From assembly GCF_014652815.1 (NCBI RefSeq), contig NZ_BMZN01000003.1, positions 203,429-267,428 on the forward strand: 64,000 nt of DNA, read 5' to 3'. The translations under genes and the position numbers were made by a program. Source of the stretch: Alcaligenes pakistanensis. Its GTDB lineage: Bacteria; Pseudomonadota; Gammaproteobacteria; Burkholderiales; Burkholderiaceae_B. Positions 17,807-28,613 of this stretch are shown here, piece by piece; within the stretch, counting starts at the first letter, position 1, and the number at the start of each line of letters is the position of its first letter. The notes beneath the pieces are model-generated. The model was not told the origin of the DNA and did not search any database. It worked only from the letters and a program-made list of their open reading frames with translations.

Positions 17807-19456
17807 TCAGTCCTGCGCCATCTGTCGCAGCACAAAGCGCTGCAGCTTGCCTGTCTCCGTACGTGGCAAAGCATTCACGAACTCAATCGCTCGCGGATAC
17901 TTATAAGGTGCCGCATTCTCTTTCACAAAATCCTGCAGCTTCTTCTTTAACTCGTCGTTACCCACAAACCCAGGCTTGAGCACAATAAACGCCTGCACAA
18001 TCTGGCCGCGTTCCTCATCCGCCGCACCGACCACGCCGCACTCAGCCACGGCCTCATGTTTGAGCAAGGTTCCCTCAACCTCAGGACCTGCAATGTTGTA
18101 GCCCGACGAAACAATCATGTCGTCATTACGTGCCTGATAGTAGAGATAGCCGTCCTCATCCATCTTGAACGTGTCGCCAGGGAAATTCCAACCACCCTGA
18201 ACAAACTGCTTCTGACGCTCGTCATTCAAATACTTGCAGCCCGTCGGCCCCTTGACCGCCAAACGACCTACGGTACCCACCGGCACCGGATTCAAGTCAT
18301 CGTCCAGAATCGTGGCGACATAACCGGGCACCACCTGACCAATCGCACCCGCACGCACCTTTTCAGGCGGGCTGGACACATAAACGTGAATCATCTCGGT
18401 GCCACCAATGCCATCGGTCATCTCAATACCGCTGGCCTGCTTCCACAGCTGACGGGTCGCATCCGGCAAGGCTTCGCCTGCCGACACAGTAGCGCGCAAG
18501 CTCGCCAGAGAATAACGGTCCACCAAACCTGCCATCTGACGATAGAAAGTCGGTGCGGTAAAACTCATGGTGACCTTGAAGCGGTCAATCATGCCCAACA
18601 AATCGGAGGGTGTCAGACGCTCCAGTAACACCGTAGAGGCACCTGCACGCAGCGGGAAGCACAGCAAACCGCCCAAACCAAACGTGAAAGCCAAGGGAGG
18701 CGTCCCGCAGACCACATCATCTGGCGTCAAACGCAGCACATGACGGGAGAACGTGTCACACATGACCAGCACATCACGATGAAAGTGCATGCAGCCCTTG
18801 GGCTGGCCAGTCGTACCGCTGGTGAAAGCGATCAAACAAATATCATCAGCCGCCGTATCGCAAGCCTGAAAGTCTTCGGGTTTGTCAGCCAGCAAAGCCT
18901 CCAGACCTTGAGCACTCCCATCGTTAAAGCACAACAACTGCTTTAATACCGGCGTATAGGAGTCATGCGCGGAATCCATGCAATGCTCCAGCTCTTCGCG
19001 CAGGCGCTCATCACACAAAGCCGCGTGGATCTCAGCCTTGTCCAGAATCGTCTTTAGCTCCACCGCACGCAGCAAAGGCATGGTTGGCACCGTCACCAGA
19101 CCAGCCTTGATGCTGGCCAGCCAGCACGCAGCCATCATGGGATTATTGGGACCGCGCAACAACACCCGGTTACCAGGCTCCAGCTTGAGGTCCTGTGTCA
19201 AAACATGCGCAATACGGTTGGTCAGCACGTCCAGCTGTTTATAGGTCAGGCTGCGATTCTCATCACCCTCTGCCCACTGCAACGCCACTCGATCACCATG
19301 CCCCGCTGCTACCTGCTCCCCCAACAGCGCCACAGCGCAATTCAGGCGAGCGGGATAGTCCACATCCGGATTTCCTTCCAAAAGCATTTCTGGCCACCAT
19401 TCCAGAGGTGGCAGATTGTCGCGAGCAAAGGTATCAAGGTGCGCTGAACGTTCCAT
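17807..19456 (-). CDS. Acyl/aryl-CoA ligase (2-aminobenzoate-CoA ligase-like)
   Basis: A 549-residue AMP-forming ligase. The P-loop TSGTTGQPKGCMHFH lies near residue 212, GGTEM near 347, the hinge and core motif YLYYQARNDDMIVSSGYNI near 440, and the C-terminal catalytic lysine in PRTETGKLQRFVLR. Its N-terminal sequence (WWPEMLLEG) and length resemble benzoate- and 2-aminobenzoate-CoA ligases, but the substrate is not proved. No aromatic-degradation genes follow; a MarR regulator is divergent across a 733-bp gap and may control it. Confidence 0.82.
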   Translation of the reverse strand: MERSAHLDTFARDNLPPLEWWPEMLLEGNPDVDYPARLNCAVALLGEQVAAGHGDRVALQWAEGDENRSLTYKQLDVLTNRIAHVLTQDLKLEPGNRVLLRGPNNPMMAACWLASIKAGLVTVPTMPLLRAVELKTILDKAEIHAALCDERLREELEHCMDSAHDSYTPVLKQLLCFNDGSAQGLEALLADKPEDFQACDTAADDICLIAFTSGTTGQPKGCMHFHRDVLVMCDTFSRHVLRLTPDDVVCGTPPLAFTFGLGGLLCFPLRAGASTVLLERLTPSDLLGMIDRFKVTMSFTAPTFYRQMAGLVDRYSLASLRATVSAGEALPDATRQLWKQASGIEMTDGIGGTEMIHVYVSSPPEKVRAGAIGQVVPGYVATILDDDLNPVPVGTVGRLAVKGPTGCKYLNDERQKQFVQGGWNFPGDTFKMDEDGYLYYQARNDDMIVSSGYNIAGPEVEGTLLKHEAVAECGVVGAADEERGQIVQAFIVLKPGFVGNDELKKKLQDFVKENAAPYKYPRAIEFVNALPRTETGKLQRFVLRQMAQD

Positions 19457-19542
19457 CCGTATCTCCTGCGTAGATTACGCCCTACTCAGGCGTAGACCCT
19501 GCTCCGACAAAGGCGCCGACCAAATTGGCAAGGTCTATATTG

Positions 19543-19554
19543 TTTAGTTCTAAA
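19543..19554. promoter_or_regulatory. Candidate MarR operator upstream of the ligase
   Basis: TTTAG-TT-CTAAA is a perfect inverted repeat about 90 bp before the ligase start. MarR-family regulators usually bind short palindromes of this size. Assignment to the nearby MarR protein is inference. Confidence 0.4.
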
Positions 19555-20032
19555 GGATGTTAGCAAAAAAAACGCCCCAACATCAGCACTGACGACTACG
19601 GGTTATCCGCAGTAGCGCATCATCATCAGCTGTTTCAGGGGGTATCCTACAAGAGCTTAAGCTGCCAAGGATCCCCGGCGCACGAATCGCAAAACCGAAT
19701 AAGAAATGTCAGGATATAAGAAATAAATCGATCCGCCACATGCATTATTTTCAATTAAGAAAAATTAGCACAGACATTATTTTTGAAACAAAAAAAAGTA
19801 TCTGTAAAAGCAGGAAAGTGATTCATCAAACCGTCGACACGTAGGCAAATGCCTTATACTTCAACTAAATAATCACTTGAATTTAGCCAGCTTATCGCAT
19901 CGCTTCCAAGCTAGAGCGTCGGTGAATCATTATTCAAAGCGGTAGCCGTGAAAGTAAATAGTAGACAAGGGTTTGCATTTCTTTACCTAATGCCTTGACA
20001 CCTTTGCCGACGCTTTCTAGCAAGTTGATTAA

Positions 20033-20044
20033 TTTAAGCTTAAA
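20033..20044. promoter_or_regulatory. 12-bp palindrome upstream of the MarR-family gene
   Basis: TTTAAGCTTAAA is a perfect 12-bp palindrome about 150 bp before the regulator start. It shares TTTA...TAAA ends with the palindrome nearer the ligase. It may be an autoregulatory site; AT-rich chance palindrome is possible. Confidence 0.3.
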
Positions 20045-20189
20045 AACGAATTTACTTTGATCTGTCGCAATGTCAAATATCGATACAGCCCCTAAGATAC
20101 CTCCCAAGCTCACCCAGCTTGCTCATGGCTGCGGTCTGCGTCCTTCAAAGCTAAATATTTTGGACATGCACCATTAAGGCAAGCTATCT

Positions 20190-20720
20190 ATGATCATGAA
20201 CGATATCCCCGCTTCCGCCGTCGCCGATGCCGCTCCCGACTTGGAAAGCCGTGCTCACAGCGACGACCACTTCGACACCCGACTGTGGTTACGCCTGATG
20301 GCCTGCACCAATCTGGTTGAAGGCGAAATTCGCAGCCGTCTGCGCGTCGAACACACTACAACCCTGCCCCGCTTTGACCTGATGGCTCAATTGCAGCGCC
20401 AGCCCGCCGGCATGAAAATGAGCGAGCTGTCCCGCCACCTGATGGTCACCAACGGCAATATCACCGGTATTACCGACCAGCTGGAGAAAGAAGGCCTGGT
20501 AGAGCGCATCAAAGTGCTGACCGACCGTCGCAGCTCTCTGATCCGCCTGACTCCCAAAGGCAAGCGCCAGTTCAAGAAAATGGCCGCATCCCACGAACAG
20601 TGGCTGCAAGAGATGTTTGCCAACCTGTCCGAAAAGGCCCGCTCCAGCCTGTTTGAAGCGCTGGGCGAGCTCAAGCTGATCACACGCAACAACGTTGCAC
20701 TGGCAGCCCGCCAGAGCTAA
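20190..20720 (+). CDS. MarR-family transcriptional regulator
   Basis: A 176-residue winged-helix regulator. After a variable N-terminal 30 residues, the core has PAGMKMSELSRHLMVTNGNITGITDQLEKEGLVER (helix-turn-helix, about residues 70-105) and the wing VLTDRRSSLIRLTPKGKR. MarR proteins are dimeric and often respond to aromatic acids or their CoA thioesters. The divergent aryl-CoA ligase-like gene is the obvious target. A strong terminator follows, so the gene is monocistronic. Confidence 0.9.
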   Translation: MIMNDIPASAVADAAPDLESRAHSDDHFDTRLWLRLMACTNLVEGEIRSRLRVEHTTTLPRFDLMAQLQRQPAGMKMSELSRHLMVTNGNITGITDQLEKEGLVERIKVLTDRRSSLIRLTPKGKRQFKKMAASHEQWLQEMFANLSEKARSSLFEALGELKLITRNNVALAARQS

Positions 20721-20747
20721 AAACGCCACGCGACCAAAGCTATGCTC

Positions 20748-20790
20748 AAGGCGGCTCAAAGCAAGTATCATTACTGCTTTGAGCCGCCTT
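20748..20790 (+). terminator. Terminator after the MarR-family gene
   Basis: A 16-bp perfect stem (AAGGCGGCTCAAAGCA and its complement) with an 11-nt loop lies between the MarR gene and argJ. It ends in CCTTT rather than a long T-run, but the stem is unusually strong. Confidence 0.75.
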
Positions 20791-20814
20791 TAACATTGTT
20801 TTCCGGATCGCGTC

Positions 20815-22041
20815 ATGGCCGTCAATCTATTCATCCCCTCTGAATCTGATATTCACCCCGTTGCCGGTGTCAAAATCGGTATTACCGAAGCCGGTATCCG
20901 CAAGGCTAACCGACGTGACCTGACCGTGTTTGAACTGGCCCCAGGCACTAGCGTGGCGGGCGTGTTCACCACCAACCGGTTCCGCGCCGCTCCTGTGCAA
21001 GTGTGCGAAGCGCACCTGGCAACCCACGACGGTATTCGTGCCCTGGTCATCAATACCGGCAATGCCAACGCTGGTACAGGCCAGGTGGGTCTAGAAAAAG
21101 CCCAGCAAACCTGCAAAGAAGCCGCTCGTCTGCTGAACATCCTGCCCCAGCAAGTTCTGCCTTTCTCGACCGGTGTAATTCTGGAACCTCTGCCTATGGA
21201 TCGCCTGCTGGGCGCCTTGCCAGCAGCGGTCAACGATCTGTCCGATAACAACTGGTTCAATGCGGCCCACAGCATCATGACCACCGACACGCAGCCAAAA
21301 ATCGTGTCTCGTCAGATCCAGCTGTCCGGTAAAACAGTCACCCTGACAGGTATCAGCAAAGGCGCGGGCATGATTCGCCCCAATATGGCCACTATGCTGG
21401 GCTACCTGGCCACCGATGCCGGAATTGCGCCCGAGCTGCTGCGCGATATGTGCCGTCTGGCTGCAGATCGCTCGTTCAACCGTATTACGGTGGATGGCGA
21501 TACCTCTACCAACGATTCCTTCATCATCATGGCCACCGGCCAAAGTGGTGTCACCGTTGAGTCTATTGCCGACCCTAACTACAACACCCTGCTCGATGCC
21601 CTGGTCGACGCCTCGCGTGAGCTGGCTCAGAAAATTGTGCGTGACGCGGAAGGCGCCACCAAATTCATGACCATCCAGGTTGATGATGCAGGTTCCAGCG
21701 AAGAAGCCTTGAAAGTGGCTTATGCCATTGCCCATTCGCCATTGGTGAAGACCGCCTTCTTTGCATCCGACCCCAATCTGGGCCGCATTCTGTGCGCGAT
21801 CGGCTATGCCGGCATTACGGACCTGGACGTTACCAAGCTGCGTTTGTGGCTGGGTGATGTGCTGGTCGCCGTAGATGGCGGCCGCAACCCTGACTACCAG
21901 GAAGAGGACGGCCAGCGCGTCATGCAGGAAGCGGAAATCGTGGTGCGTGTTTCGCTTGGCCGCGGCCAGCTCAGCGAAACGGTATACACCTGCGACTTCT
22001 CGCACGAGTACGTCACGATCAACGCAGACTACCGCTCATAA
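20815..22041 (+). CDS. argJ: Bifunctional ornithine acetyltransferase/N-acetylglutamate synthase
   Basis: A 408-residue ArgJ, which transfers acetyl from N-acetylornithine to glutamate in arginine synthesis. It is made as a precursor that cuts itself before a threonine; the expected site is in [16 protein letters not shown] (near residue 190). [12 protein letters not shown] and [11 protein letters not shown] are also family signatures, as is the C-terminal [17 protein letters not shown]. It is flanked by terminators, so it is probably transcribed alone. Confidence 0.96.
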   Translation: MAVNLFIPSESDIHPVAGVKIGITEAGIRKANRRDLTVFELAPGTSVAGVFTTNRFRAAPVQVCEAHLATHDGIRALVINTGNANAGTGQVGLEKAQQTCKEAARLLNILPQQVLPFSTGVILEPLPMDRLLGALPAAVNDLSDNNWFNAAHSIMTTDTQPKIVSRQIQLSGKTVTLTGISKGAGMIRPNMATMLGYLATDAGIAPELLRDMCRLAADRSFNRITVDGDTSTNDSFIIMATGQSGVTVESIADPNYNTLLDALVDASRELAQKIVRDAEGATKFMTIQVDDAGSSEEALKVAYAIAHSPLVKTAFFASDPNLGRILCAIGYAGITDLDVTKLRLWLGDVLVAVDGGRNPDYQEEDGQRVMQEAEIVVRVSLGRGQLSETVYTCDFSHEYVTINADYRS

Positions 22042-22046
22042 AAAAA

Positions 22047-22110
22047 CCGCCTCCACTTTCAGGTGGAGACGGCTTCGCTATTTAGACAGGCCCGCCCCGA
22101 GCGGGCCTGT
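22047..22110. terminator. Two hairpins between argJ and the YtjA-type gene
   Basis: The first hairpin pairs CTCCAC (22051-22056) with GTGGAG (22063-22068), extended by outer CCG/CGG after an A6 run. The second pairs ACAGGCCCGC (22086-22095) with GCGGGCCTGT (22101-22110). Together they separate convergent argJ and the small membrane-protein gene. Confidence 0.75.
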
Positions 22111-22111
22111 T

Positions 22112-22273
22112 CTATTTCTTACCCATGCCCTTGACCAGCGAGAGCACCGCCAGAATCAAGAACACCACAAACAAAATCTTGGCGATCGAGGCAGCGCCAG
22201 CGGCAATACCGCCAAAACCAAGCACAGCCGCCACGATGGCTACAACAAAAAAGATTACGGCGTAGTAAAGCAT
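22112..22273 (-). CDS. Small membrane protein, YtjA/DUF1328 family
   Basis: A 53-residue protein made of two hydrophobic segments (about residues 3-22 and 29-47) joined by a Gly/Ala-rich turn ([15 protein letters not shown]), ending in GMGKK. This is the classic DUF1328/UPF0391 pattern. The start ATG has AGGAG 6 nt upstream. Function is unknown; family members often respond to envelope or osmotic stress. It lies about 110 bp downstream of a CsbD-like gene on the same strand, an association that suits a stress role. Confidence 0.9.
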   Translation of the reverse strand: MLYYAVIFFVVAIVAAVLGFGGIAAGAASIAKILFVVFLILAVLSLVKGMGKK

Positions 22274-22380
22274 ACGATTCTCCTCATCATCAGTACGTAC
22301 AGGATCAACGCTTTGTCTGCTGGGCCGTTTCAGAGACGGCTCAAAAAATGGGTATCAGACAAAAACCGGTTCCCGCTTCA

Positions 22381-22584
22381 CTAACGGTCGTACTTATCGT
22401 AGAAGTCCTTCACTTCTCGCTCCGCCTCTTCACGGGTGCGGCCATAACGCTCCTGCACCAGGCCCGCTAATTGCGTGGCATCGCCTTTGACCTTGGCCCA
22501 ATCATCATCGGTAATTTCACCCCAGACGGTACGAGCCTTGCCAGCCAACTGCTTCCATTTGCCTTCGATCGTGTCCTTATTCAT
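22381..22584 (-). CDS. CsbD-like stress protein
   Basis: A 67-residue protein of the CsbD family: MNKDTIEGKWKQLAGKARTV at the start, then WGEITDDDWAKVKGDATQLAG and a charged C-terminal end. It is small, hydrophilic and helical. Family members are induced in general stress; the molecular role is unknown. The ATG chosen has AAGGGG 6 nt upstream, so a 39-codon upstream extension is rejected. Confidence 0.93.
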   Translation of the reverse strand: MNKDTIEGKWKQLAGKARTVWGEITDDDWAKVKGDATQLAGLVQERYGRTREEAEREVKDFYDKYDR

Positions 22585-22839
22585 ACGCTTCCCCTTAGTA
22601 GGTTCGAAAAATAAATGACTTACGCTCTGTGAACGCAACAGCTCTACCCTAGCGGATACACGGCCAGCCAAAGGCCACAGATTGAGGAAAAGTGTAAGCA
22701 TTTGGGGCCGGTGGCCGACTTAGCCAAATTCTCCCCTGCTGCCCGCCTTGTGCAGCACTGCGTCCCTGACAAGCATTCTGCCCCCTTAGCGAGGCGAAAG
22801 GATTGGATGCAAAATACTGACAAGCACAGCCCCAAGCCA

Positions 22840-22868
22840 TTGACAGCAAAGCCTTTTTATCCTATTAT
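22840..22868 (+). promoter_or_regulatory. Near-consensus sigma-70 promoter of rplU-rpmA
   Basis: TTGACA (22840-22845), a 17-bp spacer and TATTAT (22863-22868) match the housekeeping promoter consensus at 11 of 12 positions. It would start transcription near 22875, leaving a leader of about 100 nt before rplU. The rest of the 394-bp gap 22585-22978 contains no ORF I can support. Confidence 0.8.
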
Positions 22869-22978
22869 TTTTTGCTTGGCATTTTGCGTGTCAAGATTTT
22901 TTTACGCTAGATGGTATTGAGCGGGGTACTTATCGTGCCATTGATCAATGCCTGTTTGATTCTCTTAAGGGATTCCCT

Positions 22979-23290
22979 ATGTACGCGGTTATAAAAACCG
23001 GCGGTAAGCAATATCGCATTACTGCTGGCCAAAAACTCAAAATAGAACAGATACCGGCAGACATTGGGCAAGAAATTTCACTTGACCAGGTTCTGTCCGT
23101 CGGCGAAGGTGAAGCACTGCAAATTGGTGCTCCTTTCGTCGCTGGTGCTGTGGTCAAGGCAACTGTTCTTGCGCAAGGCCGTCACGACAAAATCATTGTG
23201 TTCAAAATGCGCCGTCGCAAGCACTACCGCAAAACGCAAGGCCATCGTCAAAACTACACCGAAATCCGCATCGACACCATCAACTCCTAA
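22979..23290 (+). CDS. rplU: 50S ribosomal protein L21
   Basis: A 103-residue L21, full length. It opens [14 protein letters not shown] and has the characteristic C-terminal [23 protein letters not shown]-binding stretch. It is part of the large ribosomal subunit. It is followed by rpmA after 53 bp; the pair is preceded by a near-consensus promoter. Confidence 0.98.
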   Translation: MYAVIKTGGKQYRITAGQKLKIEQIPADIGQEISLDQVLSVGEGEALQIGAPFVAGAVVKATVLAQGRHDKIIVFKMRRRKHYRKTQGHRQNYTEIRIDTINS

Positions 23291-23343
23291 GTTGTTGTGT
23301 TTGAAAGCGAATTTGGTATTTTCTTCATTTAGGAGCTAAAGAA

Positions 23344-23604
23344 ATGGCACAGAAGAAAGGCGGCGGCTCTACGCGGAACGGCCGTGACTCACAGGCCAAA
23401 CGTCTGGGCGTTAAAGTCTACGGCGGTCAGGTAATTTCGGCTGGCGGCATTATTGTTCGTCAGCGCGGCACTCAGTTTCACCCCGGCGTGAACGTGGGCA
23501 TTGGTAAAGACCACACCCTGTTCTCCCTGGTCGATGGCAAAGTTAAATTTTCCATCACCGGTGCATTGAACAAGCGTACTGTTTCGGTTGTTGCTGGCGA
23601 ATAA
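23344..23604 (+). CDS. rpmA: 50S ribosomal protein L27
   Basis: An 86-residue L27. The N-terminus [20 protein letters not shown] reaches the peptidyl-transferase centre in the ribosome; there is no cleavable N-terminal extension of the Firmicutes type. A well-placed AGGAGC precedes the start. A terminator follows, so rplU-rpmA form a two-gene operon separate from obgE. Confidence 0.98.
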   Translation: MAQKKGGGSTRNGRDSQAKRLGVKVYGGQVISAGGIIVRQRGTQFHPGVNVGIGKDHTLFSLVDGKVKFSITGALNKRTVSVVAGE

Positions 23605-23635
23605 GCCCTTCAATCAAAACGTAGTCGCTACGAAA

Positions 23636-23666
23636 AGCCCTGCCCCCATAAGGCAGGGCTTTTTTT
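23636..23666 (+). terminator. Rho-independent terminator after rpmA
   Basis: AGCCCTGCC pairs with GGCAGGGCT around a 7-nt loop and is followed by a T7 run. Confidence 0.92.
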
Positions 23667-23821
23667 ATGTATGGCCTGCGTGCCATCTGCAAACCTGCAC
23701 ACCCGGCTTAGCCAGTCTCCCTACGGCCACAGCAAGAGAATTAAAAATCGGCCACTATTGCGGCACATACCGGCAGATAAGCCAATCTCCTATACACTAA
23801 GCAATTGGGGTTTTTGTTTAA

Positions 23822-24979
<1,158 letters not shown>

Positions 24980-25110
24980 TCGTGCTACACAGGTCTAGGG
25001 CTCCGGCCCTATGACTGAACCCTAAAATGCCCGGAAGACGCGGTGTACCTGCCGCTCTACTCCTGGCATTTTCTCTATTTACACGCCAAGCGATGGATTT
25101 CTGACTCGTC

Positions 25111-26268
25111 ATGCAGCACTCTTCTCATTCTGAATCGGCCGTCGCGCAATCGCGCCGACTGGTTATTAAAGTAGGTTCTTCCCTGGTCACCAACGAGGGC
25201 AAAGGGATTGACCTGGATGCCGTGGAGCAATGGGCCACCCAGATTGCTCAACTGCATGCCCAAGGCAAGCAACTGGTGCTGGTATCCAGCGGCGCCATTG
25301 CCGAGGGCATGGCCCGCTTGGGCTGGCCGCGCCGACCGAAGGCCATGAATGAGTTACAGGCTGCCGCAGCCGTAGGCCAGATGGGACTGATTCAGGCTTA
25401 TGAAGTGGCTTTTGCTCGCCACGGCGTGCGCACTGCCCAAATTTTGCTGACCCACGAAGACCTGGCAGACCGCCATCGCTACCTGAATGCACGCGGCACT
25501 ATCAACACCCTGCTGGACCTGGGTGTAGTGCCTATCGTGAACGAAAACGACACGGTCGTAACCGACGAAATTCGGGTTGGTGACAATGACACTCTGGGTG
25601 CTTTGGTCACCAACTTGATCGAAGCCGAAACCCTGATCATCCTGACCGACCAGGCAGGCTTGTACAGCGCCGACCCGCGCAGCAATCCCGATGCACAGTT
25701 CATCTCGCTGGGGCAAGCGGGCGACCCAACCCTGGAAGCCATGGCGGGGGGTTCAGGCAGCAATATCGGTACAGGCGGCATGATCACAAAGATCCTGGCA
25801 GCCAAGCGGGCTGCCCAAAGTGGTGGCCACACGATCATTGCTTCCGGCCGGGAACAGCAAGTGCTTTCGCGCCTTGCGAAAGGCGAGCGCATTGGGACTG
25901 AACTGCGTGCCACCCTGCCCGTGCGCTCGGCCCGTCAACGCTGGCTGGTAGACCAACTGCGCGTGCGTGGTCGTGTGTCCCTGGACGACGGTGCGGTGCG
26001 CGCCCTGGTAGACGGGCATAAAAGCCTGCTGCCTGTGGGTGTCACGCATGTGGAAGGCGAGTTCGACCGTGGCGATGTGGTTGCCTGCGTAGACAAACAC
26101 GGCGTGGAATATGCCCGTGGCCTGATCAACTACTCCTCTGACGATACCCGCCGCATCATGGGCCAGCCCAGTCACTTGATTAACGAGCTCTTGGGCAGCG
26201 AGCATGATACGGAGCTGATCCACCGCAACAATATGGTGTTTCCGCGTAGCGTACCGGATCAGGACTAA
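25111..26268 (+). CDS. proB: Glutamate 5-kinase
   Basis: A 385-residue enzyme that phosphorylates glutamate, the first step of proline synthesis and the point of proline feedback inhibition. The amino-acid kinase domain (residues about 12-270) begins [15 protein letters not shown] and has [10 protein letters not shown] and the GTGGMITKI motif. A C-terminal PUA domain (about 285-365) is present, as in E. coli ProB. It lies 131 bp after obgE, a conserved order. Confidence 0.96.
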   Translation: MQHSSHSESAVAQSRRLVIKVGSSLVTNEGKGIDLDAVEQWATQIAQLHAQGKQLVLVSSGAIAEGMARLGWPRRPKAMNELQAAAAVGQMGLIQAYEVAFARHGVRTAQILLTHEDLADRHRYLNARGTINTLLDLGVVPIVNENDTVVTDEIRVGDNDTLGALVTNLIEAETLIILTDQAGLYSADPRSNPDAQFISLGQAGDPTLEAMAGGSGSNIGTGGMITKILAAKRAAQSGGHTIIASGREQQVLSRLAKGERIGTELRATLPVRSARQRWLVDQLRVRGRVSLDDGAVRALVDGHKSLLPVGVTHVEGEFDRGDVVACVDKHGVEYARGLINYSSDDTRRIMGQPSHLINELLGSEHDTELIHRNNMVFPRSVPDQD

Positions 26269-26397
26269 TCCTTGACCCCCACCCTGCCCGCCTGTTGAAA
26301 TAGACGGATAAAACGTATCGAATTGCGACAGAACGCGCGGTCTTGCCGCGCCTGAACGCAACACTCTCCCTCTCGGGTGATGCTCCCAAGGAACCGT

Positions 26398-27651
26398 ATG
26401 AAGATCCTCGTGCTAGGTGCTGGAGTAGAAGGTGTAACCAGCGCTTATTATCTTGCTCGCCAAGGACATAACGTAACGGTCGTTGACCGCATGTCTGGGC
26501 CTGCTCTGGAAACCAGTTTTGCCAACGCCGGTCAGCTCTCCTTTGGTTATGCCTGCCCGTGGGCTGCGCCGGGTATCCCGCGCAAGGCCATTAAGTGGAT
26601 GTTCGACAAGCACCCTCCCCTGACCATTCGCCCCGACGGCACACTGAGCCAAATTAAGTGGCTGCTGGCCATGTGGCGCAACTGCACAGCGGATCGCTAT
26701 GCCGTCAATAAAGAACGTATGGTGAGGCTGGCTGAATACAGCCGCCATTGCATGGCCGAGCTGCGCGCCCAGACGGATATCCAGTTCGAACATCGTTCCC
26801 AAGGCACCTTGCAAGTATTCCGCACCCAAAAGCAACTGGATGGCATTGCGGCAGATATCGAGGTGCTGAAAGAAGCCGGCGTGCCCTATGAGCTACTGGC
26901 CGCGTCTGAACTGCATACGATCGAGCCCGCCCTGCGTCATGTCGAGCACAAATTGAGCGGTGGGCTGCGTTTCCCCGAAGACGAAACCGGCGACTGCCAA
27001 ATGTTCACCCGTCGCCTGACCGAGCTGGCTGAACAGGAAGGCGTGGAATTCCGTTGGAATCAGAATATTCAGCGTATTCACAGCAGCGGCAATGAAATCA
27101 GTGGCGTGCAGTCCTCCGACGGCTTGCTGACGGCGGACGCCTATGTCGTGGCACTGGGTTCCTGGTCCACGGGCCTGATGAAAGACCTGCAAGCCATCCC
27201 GGTCTATCCCCTTAAGGGATACTCCATCACGGCTACGATTGCCGACGAATCCAGAGCGCCCCACTCCACCTTGCTGGACGAAAGCTACAAGATAGCCCTG
27301 ACCCGTTTTGACAAGCGTATTCGAGTCGGTGGTATGGCTGAGGTGGTGGGCTTTAGCAAGCACCTGAATCCGCGCCGCGAACAAACGTTGCTGATGGTCT
27401 TGAACGATCTGTTCCCTGGCAGCTACCAAAGCGATGCAGATCTGCATTTCTGGACAGGCCTGCGTCCCAAGACACCGGACAGCACCCCGATTGTGGGCCG
27501 CAGCCGTTACTCCAACCTATTCCTGAATACCGGACACGGGACCTTAGGCTGGACCTTGGCCACCGGTAGCGCGCAACTGCTGGCTGATCTGATCAGCAAC
27601 AAAGAGCCCGCCATCCGTGCAGACGACTTGTCGGTGCAGCGCTATTACTAA
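26398..27651 (+). CDS. dadA: D-amino acid dehydrogenase
   Basis: A 417-residue FAD enzyme that oxidises D-amino acids, notably D-alanine, and feeds electrons to the quinone pool. The N-terminal FAD motif is [19 protein letters not shown], where the third Gly of GxGxxG is present. The C-terminal [19 protein letters not shown] and [15 protein letters not shown] segments are typical of DadA. The ATG at MKILVLGAG is preferred over one seven codons earlier. Dad catabolism usually responds to alanine via Lrp; no binding site was identified. A terminator follows. Confidence 0.93.
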   Translation: MKILVLGAGVEGVTSAYYLARQGHNVTVVDRMSGPALETSFANAGQLSFGYACPWAAPGIPRKAIKWMFDKHPPLTIRPDGTLSQIKWLLAMWRNCTADRYAVNKERMVRLAEYSRHCMAELRAQTDIQFEHRSQGTLQVFRTQKQLDGIAADIEVLKEAGVPYELLAASELHTIEPALRHVEHKLSGGLRFPEDETGDCQMFTRRLTELAEQEGVEFRWNQNIQRIHSSGNEISGVQSSDGLLTADAYVVALGSWSTGLMKDLQAIPVYPLKGYSITATIADESRAPHSTLLDESYKIALTRFDKRIRVGGMAEVVGFSKHLNPRREQTLLMVLNDLFPGSYQSDADLHFWTGLRPKTPDSTPIVGRSRYSNLFLNTGHGTLGWTLATGSAQLLADLISNKEPAIRADDLSVQRYY

Positions 27652-27673
27652 ACCTCAAGCCGCTGCAACATAG

Positions 27674-27712
27674 AAAAAGGCTCTGCTCAGTTAATACTGG
27701 CAGAGCCTTTTT
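27674..27712. terminator. Bidirectional terminator after dadA
   Basis: AAAAAGGCTCTGC pairs with GCAGAGCCTTTTT around a 13-nt loop. The A and T runs make it active for dadA and for the convergent regulator gene. Confidence 0.9.
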
Positions 27713-27724
27713 AATTGCCCTGTC

Positions 27725-28501
27725 CTAGTAACGCATGGGCTCTGCCAGTAGCTGGCAATTAGCGGCAAAGGTGTAGCCCCAGTTGTGGATAGAGCGGATG
27801 GGCAAAGCTGTCCCACCCTGCATGAATTTGCGCCGCATACGGCTGACCAGAACGCCTAGACGATTGATATGCAGGGCACCGGGTGGATTACTAATTACAT
27901 CCGTCTTGCTGGCGACAGCACGCATCAGCTCGTAGTGGCTGGCCCGTTTATCTTCCTGTTGCAGCAAGCGCACAATAAAAGCACGCTCTGTGCTGGTTAG
28001 GCTGAACGAGATGCCTATAGGCGAGATCAGCGTCCAGCCCTCCTGATCCAGCACCCACTCCTGTGTCAAGGAAGGCTCAGGAATCACGGGCATATGCATC
28101 AGGCGACGTCGCAAGCTATGCAAACTGGCTGCTAGCAGCTCCAAAGAGGCATCTTTGGGGCAAAACTGATCCCCTCCGCTATGCAAAGCCTGGAGCATGG
28201 CTGAATCTGTCGCATCGGACTGCATCAGGATTCCGATTTGGGGACACAGGATACGCAGGCGCACAGCAGCCGAGCAGATCTCGGCCAAGGTGCCACCCAG
28301 CCAAGCGATACATATCGAGCCCGCATAACGGCCCCGTGTCTGGGCCAACTGCAGTAAGGCCGTCGCATCCGGGCAGAAAATAAGACGATAACCACGCTCT
28401 GCCAGCGCCTGAATTTTTTGTTCCAACAGGCTTCGATCAGGGATAGCACTGGCCAAGTACAGCACAACAGGACCGCCAGCAATTTCATTTGCAACCGACA
28501 T
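27725..28501 (-). CDS. OmpR-like regulator with degenerate receiver domain
   Basis: A 258-residue protein. The C-terminal about 100 residues form an OmpR-type winged helix (LTSTERAFIVRLLQQ ... VLVSRMRRKF ... IRSIHNWGYTFAA). The N-terminal 120 residues have receiver-like length and strand pattern, but the acidic pair and the phosphoacceptor Asp are missing: the third-strand region reads CIAWLGG. Only the lysine of CPKDAS is in place. No histidine kinase is nearby. It is probably a phosphorylation-independent DNA-binding regulator. The start at MSVANEI (AAGG 8 nt upstream) is preferred; a start at 28582 is possible but would overlap the divergent promoter. Confidence 0.75.
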   Translation of the reverse strand: MSVANEIAGGPVVLYLASAIPDRSLLEQKIQALAERGYRLIFCPDATALLQLAQTRGRYAGSICIAWLGGTLAEICSAAVRLRILCPQIGILMQSDATDSAMLQALHSGGDQFCPKDASLELLAASLHSLRRRLMHMPVIPEPSLTQEWVLDQEGWTLISPIGISFSLTSTERAFIVRLLQQEDKRASHYELMRAVASKTDVISNPPGALHINRLGVLVSRMRRKFMQGGTALPIRSIHNWGYTFAANCQLLAEPMRY

Positions 28502-28550
28502 AGTTGATACCTTAACTATAATGACATCTGATGACTCTGTCGGACAGTAT

Positions 28551-28568
28551 AAATCACGACTGTGATTT
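28551..28568. promoter_or_regulatory. Palindromic operator candidate between regulator and first XRE gene
   Basis: AAATCAC-GACT-GTGATTT is a perfect 7-bp inverted repeat, 50 bp from the pseudo-receiver gene start and 46 bp from the first XRE gene start. Its central position suggests shared control of both genes. Confidence 0.45.
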
Positions 28569-28613
28569 TTAATTAAAACCATCGTGATTGACTTTGCATC
28601 AACAATCTGTTGT

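Larger units (their letters stand above)
19457..20189. promoter_or_regulatory. 733-bp AT-rich divergent control region
   Basis: This stretch between the acyl-CoA ligase (minus) and marR-type gene (plus) has no convincing ORF. It is markedly AT-rich compared with its neighbours. It contains two perfect palindromes listed separately, and a TTGACA at 19995-20000 with only a weak -10 downstream. It probably holds promoters for both genes. Confidence 0.55.
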
